DNA from: an uncultured Bacteroides sp.
GTDB lineage: Bacteria; Bacteroidota; Bacteroidia; Bacteroidales; Bacteroidaceae
DNA length: 17,414 nucleotides
Direction of reading: 5' to 3'
NCBI GenBank assembly: GCA_905198575.1
Contig: CAJKDC010000063.1
Span: forward strand, 1 to 17,414
Positions 13,860 through 17,414 of this stretch are shown here, piece by piece; the stretch's first letter is position 1; each line of letters starts with the position of its first letter. Below the pieces are notes generated by a model. That model was not told the origin of the DNA, searched no databases, and was given only the letters and a program-made list of their open reading frames with translations. The translations under genes were made by a program, and so were the position numbers.

Positions 13860-15638
13860 TTATTTAATGGGTTTGGTAGCCTCGTCCAGCCATTTCTTTT
13901 CTGCTTCTGTTAACATGGGGGAGAGACGTAAATATACATGCTTGTGATATTGATTAAGCCACTCTTTTTCTTCGGCTGTGAGTAGCTCGGTGAGGATTCC
14001 TTCTTTATCTATCGGGCATAGCGTGAGTTGCTCGAAACGGTAAAATGCTCCGAATTCTGTTTCCTTGTCCTTGCATACCAGCATCGTGTTTTCAATGCGG
14101 ATGCCATACTTGCCTGTTCGGTAAATTCCGGGCTCATTAGTAACCGTCATTCCGGGGCGAAGTTGGTAAGGAATGTGGTTCATACGAATTTGATGAGGTC
14201 CTTCGTGCACATTCAGGAAGTGCCCAACTCCATGTCCTGTGCCATGGCCATAGTTAATTCCGGCTTTCCACATGAATTGGCGGGCGAGGATATCAAGTTG
14301 AGTACCGCATGTCCCTTCTGGAAATACGGCCATAGCTAATTGTATCATTCCTTTCAGTACTAAGGTGTAGTCTCTTTTTTGCTCTTCTGTTATAGGCCCC
14401 AAGACGATGGTTCGTGTAATGTCGGTTGTACCGTCAGTATATTGTGCTCCGCTGTCTAAAAGAAGCAATCCTTCTGGCTGTAAAGGAATATCAGTTTCTT
14501 CTGTGGCTTCGTAATGAACAATTGCGCCGTGTGCCTGATATCCTGCAATGGTATCGAAGCTGATTCCGTGAAACAATTTTTGTTCTGCTCTGAATCTGTA
14601 AAGAGCTTTGTCAATACTGATTTCTGTTTGTGGAGTAGTACCAATTTGTTCTTTTAACCATTTTAAGAAGCGGACCATTGCAACTCCGTCTCTTTCCATA
14701 GCATGGTGGAAACCTTCAATTTCTACGGAGTTTTTTACAGCCTTCATTTCTTTGGCAGGTGAGGAGAGAAGGATAGAACTGCAAGAGGACTGAGCTAATG
14801 TGTAGAGCTTGAAATTTATAGATTCCGGTAGAATAAGGCAACCTTTACATTGCTGAATACCGGCTGAAATATCCTGATAAGGACAGATGGTTATATTATT
14901 GTCCGAAAGGTAGACCTTTACATCAGGATTTATTTTTTCGGGGAGAATATATAAGAACGAATGCTGTCGGGTAATGAGCAAGTAACTTACAAATACCGGA
15001 TTACAGTGAACGTCTTCTCCTCGTAAATTCAAAGTCCAGGCAATCTCATCTAAAGCGGAGAGCAAAATGGCTTCTGCACCTTTTGAAGACAGAAAATCCT
15101 GAATATCTTGGATTTTTGCTGCTGTAGATTTACCGGCATAAGTTATATCGTGTATAAAAACTGGAGAAGAGGGTAGTGTAGGTCTATCATTCCAGATTTT
15201 TTCAAAAGGATCAGAAGACACTGTGAGATAAAGCCCTCTTTGCTCGAGATCTTGCTTTAGAATTTGTGCTTCGGCTGCATTAAAGACCCATCCATCGATA
15301 GCTACTTTGCTGCCCTTGGGTAATACACTTTCCAACCATTCGGCTATTGAAGGTGTCCCGGCAACACGCTCTTTGAATAAAATGAGGCCTGATTCACTCA
15401 GTTGGTCGGCTGCTTGTAAAAAATATCTGGAATCGGTCCAGACTCCACCTGTATTATGGGTAATGACGGCTGTCCCTGCTGAACCAGTGAATCCACTGAT
15501 CCATTTACGTGATTCCCAGTGAGAAGGAGGATATTCACTGTTATGTGGGTCCGTACTTGGAATAATAAATGCATCATAGCCGCTGTTTTGCATGAATGAG
15601 CGTAATCGCTCGAGGCGTTGCTTTATACTTGTTGTCAT
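13860..15638 (-). CDS. Xaa-Pro aminopeptidase, long (three-domain) M24B form
   Basis: A 592-residue cytoplasmic metallo-aminopeptidase that removes the N-terminal residue before proline. It has the three-domain layout of human XPNPEP1: two creatinase-like N-terminal domains (about 1-150 and 155-300) and a C-terminal pita-bread catalytic domain. All five metal ligands can be seen: D395 (LLDSGAQY), D406 (GTTDITRT), H469 (GHGTGHGVGH), E502 (NEPGIY) and E516 (RIENTM). The length is far above E. coli PepP (about 440), so this is the eukaryote-like long form common in Bacteroidetes. It starts the leftward unit that continues into the carbonic anhydrase gene, and its promoter lies in the divergent region shared with rpsU. 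Confidence 0.94.
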   Translation of the reverse strand: MTTSIKQRLERLRSFMQNSGYDAFIIPSTDPHNSEYPPSHWESRKWISGFTGSAGTAVITHNTGGVWTDSRYFLQAADQLSESGLILFKERVAGTPSIAEWLESVLPKGSKVAIDGWVFNAAEAQILKQDLEQRGLYLTVSSDPFEKIWNDRPTLPSSPVFIHDITYAGKSTAAKIQDIQDFLSSKGAEAILLSALDEIAWTLNLRGEDVHCNPVFVSYLLITRQHSFLYILPEKINPDVKVYLSDNNITICPYQDISAGIQQCKGCLILPESINFKLYTLAQSSCSSILLSSPAKEMKAVKNSVEIEGFHHAMERDGVAMVRFLKWLKEQIGTTPQTEISIDKALYRFRAEQKLFHGISFDTIAGYQAHGAIVHYEATEETDIPLQPEGLLLLDSGAQYTDGTTDITRTIVLGPITEEQKRDYTLVLKGMIQLAMAVFPEGTCGTQLDILARQFMWKAGINYGHGTGHGVGHFLNVHEGPHQIRMNHIPYQLRPGMTVTNEPGIYRTGKYGIRIENTMLVCKDKETEFGAFYRFEQLTLCPIDKEGILTELLTAEEKEWLNQYHKHVYLRLSPMLTEAEKKWLDEATKPIK

Positions 15639-15673
15639 ATTAAAGTGTTTATCAGTAGATTAATAATAGATAA

Positions 15674-15681
15674 CAAAGATA
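15674..15681 (-). promoter_or_regulatory. -7 element for the aminopeptidase - carbonic anhydrase operon
   Basis: On the minus strand TATCTTTG, an exact TAnnTTTG, ends 35 bp before the ATG at 15638. The expected -33 region is A/T-rich without TTTG. The leader would be about 30 nt. Confidence 0.5.
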
Positions 15682-15721
15682 CAATCTCGGCTTAATTTTT
15701 TAAGAAAAAAACGAGGAAAGT

Positions 15722-15752
15722 TTTGTAAATAAAGAAAGTATGTGTAATTTTG
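15722..15752 (+). promoter_or_regulatory. rpsU: Consensus sigma-ABfr promoter for rpsU
   Basis: TTTG at 15722-15725, a 19-bp gap and TAATTTTG at 15745-15752, both exact. Together with the tRNA promoter it is one of the two best promoters in the window. The start should be near 15758, giving a leader of about 50 nt that is A-rich and has no Shine-Dalgarno. Confidence 0.75.
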
Positions 15753-15806
15753 CGCCGCGATTATACCGTAAAAATATTAATAACAACATACTTAATTTTT
15801 AAACAA

Positions 15807-15998
15807 ATGATTGTAGTACCAGTAAAAGAAGGCGAAAACATTGAAAAAGCGCTGAAAAAATTCAAAAGAAAATTCGAAAAAACAGGTGTTGTAAAAGAGT
15901 TGAGAAGCAGACAGCAGTATGACAAACCGTCTGTTTTGAAAAGACTTAAAATGGAACGTGCTATCTACGTTCAGAAATTACAGCAAGTAGAAGAATAA
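15807..15998 (+). CDS. rpsU: 30S ribosomal protein bS21
   Basis: A 63-residue, very basic protein starting MIVVPVKEGENIEKALKKFKR, the standard bS21 N-terminus, with Lys/Arg-rich helices to the end. It binds the small subunit near the 3' end of 16S rRNA; in Bacteroidetes bS21 helps form a pocket that hides the anti-Shine-Dalgarno. The ATG at 15807 is correct: extending the frame to a TTG at 15750 would run through the -7 promoter box. The start lacks a Shine-Dalgarno, in contrast to hpf downstream. It opens the conserved rpsU-xerC-hpf-tRNA neighbourhood. A short, weak AT hairpin (16017-16030) with five T after it may partly attenuate read-through. Confidence 0.95.
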   Translation: MIVVPVKEGENIEKALKKFKRKFEKTGVVKELRSRQQYDKPSVLKRLKMERAIYVQKLQQVEE

Positions 15999-16076
15999 TA
16001 ATTTCGCAGATTCTTTGAATTATTGAATTCTTTTTCATAAATTAGTCGCAGAACAATAAAAGATGCGATATTTCTT

Positions 16077-16958
16077 ATGCTGAAAGAATCTTTTTTAAGC
16101 TTTCTTCGCTTTGAAAGAAATTATTCCGAAAAGACGGTTCGTTCTTACGGAATTGACCTTGAAAAGTTTGAAGAATATCTTAAGGGAGTGGACGAGGAAC
16201 TGGACTTTACGGGTGTTGACGCAGATCTTGTTCGGGGATGGGTGCTCCGTCTGATGGAACAAGGGTATGCGACAACTTCGGTAAACCGGAAGCTTAGTTC
16301 GCTCCGGTCTTTTTATCAGTATTTGTTGCGGAAGAGGGTTATTGAAAAAGATCCTATGGCAACTGTTAAAGGACCTAAGAATAAAAAGCCATTGCCTGTT
16401 TTTGTTCGTGATGAGGAAATGTCTCGGCTATTGGATGAACAGGAGTGGAAAACAGGTCTGGAGGGGCTTCGCAATAGACTGATAGTGGAGATGTTCTACG
16501 TTACCGGAATGCGTCTTTCTGAATTGATAAATTTGAAAGATGGGGATGTGGACTTTTCTGCTCAGGTGATGAAAGTGACAGGTAAGAGGAATAAACAACG
16601 CCTTATTCCTTTTGGAGAAGAGCTTAAGGAAGATATGAATGCGTATCTTGATTTAAGAGATAAGGAAATATCCGGAAGCCCGGAAGCCTTTTTTGTCCGT
16701 AAGGATGGTAAAAGTCTGTATCCGAGGATGGTTTATTTGTTGGTTAGACAATCTCTATCGAAAGTGGTGACGCTGAAGAAAAAGAGTCCTCATGTTTTGC
16801 GGCATACATTTGCGACTTCAATGTTGAATAATGGTGCCGAATTAAGCGCAGTAAAAGAATTGCTGGGGCATGAGAGCTTAACTACTACGGAAGTCTATAC
16901 GCATACTACTTTTGAGGAGCTAAAAAAGGTTTATAAACAAGCTCATCCTAGAGCGTAA
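16077..16958 (+). CDS. xerC: Tyrosine recombinase, XerC/XerD type
   Basis: Site-specific recombinase that resolves chromosome dimers at dif together with a partner recombinase. The 293-residue length is normal for Xer proteins, with an N-terminal SAM-like core-binding domain (about 1-90: NYSEKTVRSY, INRKL-type block at 69-73) and a catalytic domain. The complete catalytic set is visible: R146 (TGMRLSEL), K170 (VTGKRNKQR), H239 and R242 (HVLRHTFATSM), H265 (LGHESL) and the nucleophile Y274 (TEVYTHT). Assignment to XerC rather than XerD rests on its conserved place in the rpsU-hpf neighbourhood and is less certain than the family. No dif-like site was found, and nothing suggests a mobile-element integrase. 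hpf begins 16 bp later. Confidence 0.9.
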   Translation: MLKESFLSFLRFERNYSEKTVRSYGIDLEKFEEYLKGVDEELDFTGVDADLVRGWVLRLMEQGYATTSVNRKLSSLRSFYQYLLRKRVIEKDPMATVKGPKNKKPLPVFVRDEEMSRLLDEQEWKTGLEGLRNRLIVEMFYVTGMRLSELINLKDGDVDFSAQVMKVTGKRNKQRLIPFGEELKEDMNAYLDLRDKEISGSPEAFFVRKDGKSLYPRMVYLLVRQSLSKVVTLKKKSPHVLRHTFATSMLNNGAELSAVKELLGHESLTTTEVYTHTTFEELKKVYKQAHPRA

Positions 16959-16962
16959 AGAA

Positions 16963-16970
16963 AAGGAGGT
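16963..16970 (+). promoter_or_regulatory. hpf: Perfect Shine-Dalgarno sequence for hpf
   Basis: AAGGAGGT, fully complementary to the 16S rRNA 3' end (CCTCCT core), with 5 nt between GGAGG and the ATG at 16975. None of the other starts in the window has such a sequence, so this decides the hpf start and is unusual for a Bacteroidetes gene. Confidence 0.85.
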
Positions 16971-16974
16971 TTTT

Positions 16975-17274
16975 ATGGAAGTAAGAATTCAATCAATTCA
17001 TTTCGATGCATCAGAAAAATTAGAAGCTTTTATTCAGAAAAAAGCAGAGAAGCTCGAGAAGTTTTGCGATAATATAGTAAGAGTGGAGGTGTCATTAAAA
17101 GTTGTAAAACCTGAAACAGCAATGAATAAAGAAGCTGGAGTGCGGGTTTTAGCCTTGAATTCTGAGTTTTATGCAGAAAAAATAAGCGATACATTCGAAG
17201 AATCTATCGATGTTTGTATGGAGGCGTTGTCCAGACAGCTGCTAAAAGCAAAAGAAAAACAACAAGGTAAATAA
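16975..17274 (+). CDS. hpf: Ribosome hibernation-promoting factor (short HPF/RaiA family)
   Basis: A 99-residue protein of the HPF/YfiA family, which binds the small-subunit decoding region and inactivates ribosomes in stationary phase or starvation. It shows the family pattern: a first beta-strand (EVRIQSIHFDAS), a helix with repeated Glu/Lys (ASEKLEAFIQKKAEKLEKF), strands with VEVSLKVV and GVRVLALN, then a second helix ending in a Lys-rich tail. It lacks the C-terminal dimerisation domain of long HPF, so 100S formation, if any, would require other factors. It lies 16 bp after xerC with a strong Shine-Dalgarno, and is followed by the tRNA promoter. Confidence 0.9.
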   Translation: MEVRIQSIHFDASEKLEAFIQKKAEKLEKFCDNIVRVEVSLKVVKPETAMNKEAGVRVLALNSEFYAEKISDTFEESIDVCMEALSRQLLKAKEKQQGK

Positions 17275-17290
17275 AAAAATATCCAAATTA

Positions 17291-17321
17291 TTTGGTGATT
17301 AAAAAATAATGCCTAATTTTG
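17291..17321 (+). promoter_or_regulatory. Consensus sigma-ABfr promoter for the tRNA-Thr transcript
   Basis: TTTG at 17291-17294, a 19-bp gap and TAATTTTG at 17314-17321, both exact, with the same spacing as the rpsU promoter. Transcription should begin near 17327, about 37 nt before the tRNA. The -7 box forms part of the left arm of a long inverted repeat. Confidence 0.75.
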
Positions 17322-17359
17322 CAGCCGCAATGCCAATCGGTTGTGTGCGGCTGCAAAAT
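17316..17359. repeat. 14-bp-arm inverted repeat spanning the tRNA promoter
   Basis: ATTTTGCAGCCGCA at 17316-17329 and TGCGGCTGCAAAAT at 17346-17359 are perfect reverse complements around a 16-nt spacer. The left arm includes the end of the -7 box; the right arm ends 4 bp before the tRNA. As transcription would begin near the end of the left arm, the full hairpin would not form in RNA from this promoter. Confidence 0.85.
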
Positions 17360-17363
17360 ACAA

Positions 17364-17414
17364 GCCTCTTTAGCTCAGTTGGCCAGAGCACGTGATTTGT
17401 AATCTCGGGGTCGT
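17364..17414 (+). tRNA. tRNA-Thr (anticodon TGT), cut by the window end
   Basis: The acceptor 5' strand GCCTCTT, then TA, a D arm (GCTC / GAGC with AGTTGGCCA loop), and an anticodon loop TTTGTAA giving TGT. The anticodon stem (CGTGA with TCTCG) has one T-T mismatch in the middle. The variable region begins GGGTC, and the T arm and 3' acceptor lie beyond the window. In Bacteroidales this position usually opens a tRNA cluster before tuf and secE-nusG-rpl genes; that continuation is inferred. Confidence 0.9.

Noticed and set aside
15750..15806. TTG start extending rpsU by 19 residues
   Set aside because: The extension passes through the -7 box, so it would not be transcribed, and bS21 normally begins at MIVVPVKEG.
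16017..16035. Hairpin between rpsU and xerC as a terminator
   Set aside because: The stem is only five A/T-rich pairs with a 4-nt loop; too weak to call although five T follow.
16077..16958. Xer-type recombinase as an integrase of a mobile element next to a tRNA gene
   Set aside because: Length, motifs and neighbours are those of chromosomal Xer; no attachment repeats, excisionase or cargo genes are present.
1..17414. CRISPR arrays, IS elements and rRNA genes
   Set aside because: No spaced direct repeats, transposase frames with terminal repeats, or rRNA segments were seen on reading both strands.

Overview
The window looks like core chromosome of a gut-type Bacteroidales bacterium (Bacteroides/Phocaeicola/Prevotella relatives). 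Three things point there. Promoters fit the Bacteroidetes sigma-ABfr pattern (TTTG, a gap of about 19 bp, then TAnnTTTG). Almost no start codon has a Shine-Dalgarno sequence. The gene content is typical: a DUF2795 protein, a PorT-like outer-membrane barrel, a GH109-type lipoprotein, and the order rpsU - xerC - hpf - tRNA-Thr. I see no prophage, insertion sequence, CRISPR array or defence island; this is mostly housekeeping DNA.

Layout: 1-435 is AT-rich and non-coding, holding two or three possible promoters and a three-half-site repeat. 436-1976 (+) encodes a SAM-fold protein, a PduO-type cobalamin adenosyltransferase and, from its own promoter, a very acidic DUF2795 protein that ends at a strong terminator. 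2079-2681 (+) is an outer-membrane beta-barrel protein. 2749-6445 (+) is an apparent operon of priA helicase, a PHP-family phosphoesterase and a low-molecular-weight protein phosphatase. It runs head-on into 6454-8511 (-), a 7TM-HD (PgpH-type) membrane phosphodiesterase. The divergent 81-bp gap at 8512-8592 launches gltX and waaA (Kdo transferase) on +, ending at a strong hairpin. 11604-13154 (+) is a GH109-like lipoprotein, ending at a 17-bp-stem terminator that also serves the opposite strand. 13324-15638 (-) is a long-form Xaa-Pro aminopeptidase followed by a gamma-carbonic anhydrase. 15639-15806 is a divergent promoter region. rpsU, xerC and hpf then run on +, and the window ends inside a tRNA-Thr(TGT) gene that has its own promoter.

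Functional themes: translation and ribosome dormancy (gltX, rpsU, hpf, tRNA-Thr), chromosome maintenance (priA, xerC), envelope (waaA, barrel protein, lipoprotein), probable cyclic-dinucleotide turnover (7TM-HD) and cofactor/carbon handling (adenosyltransferase, carbonic anhydrase). Nothing here is a clearly new system. The best leads are regulatory: hpf alone carries a perfect Shine-Dalgarno; a 14-bp-arm inverted repeat overlaps the tRNA promoter; priA looks leaderless; and there is a G8 tract inside the first gene.
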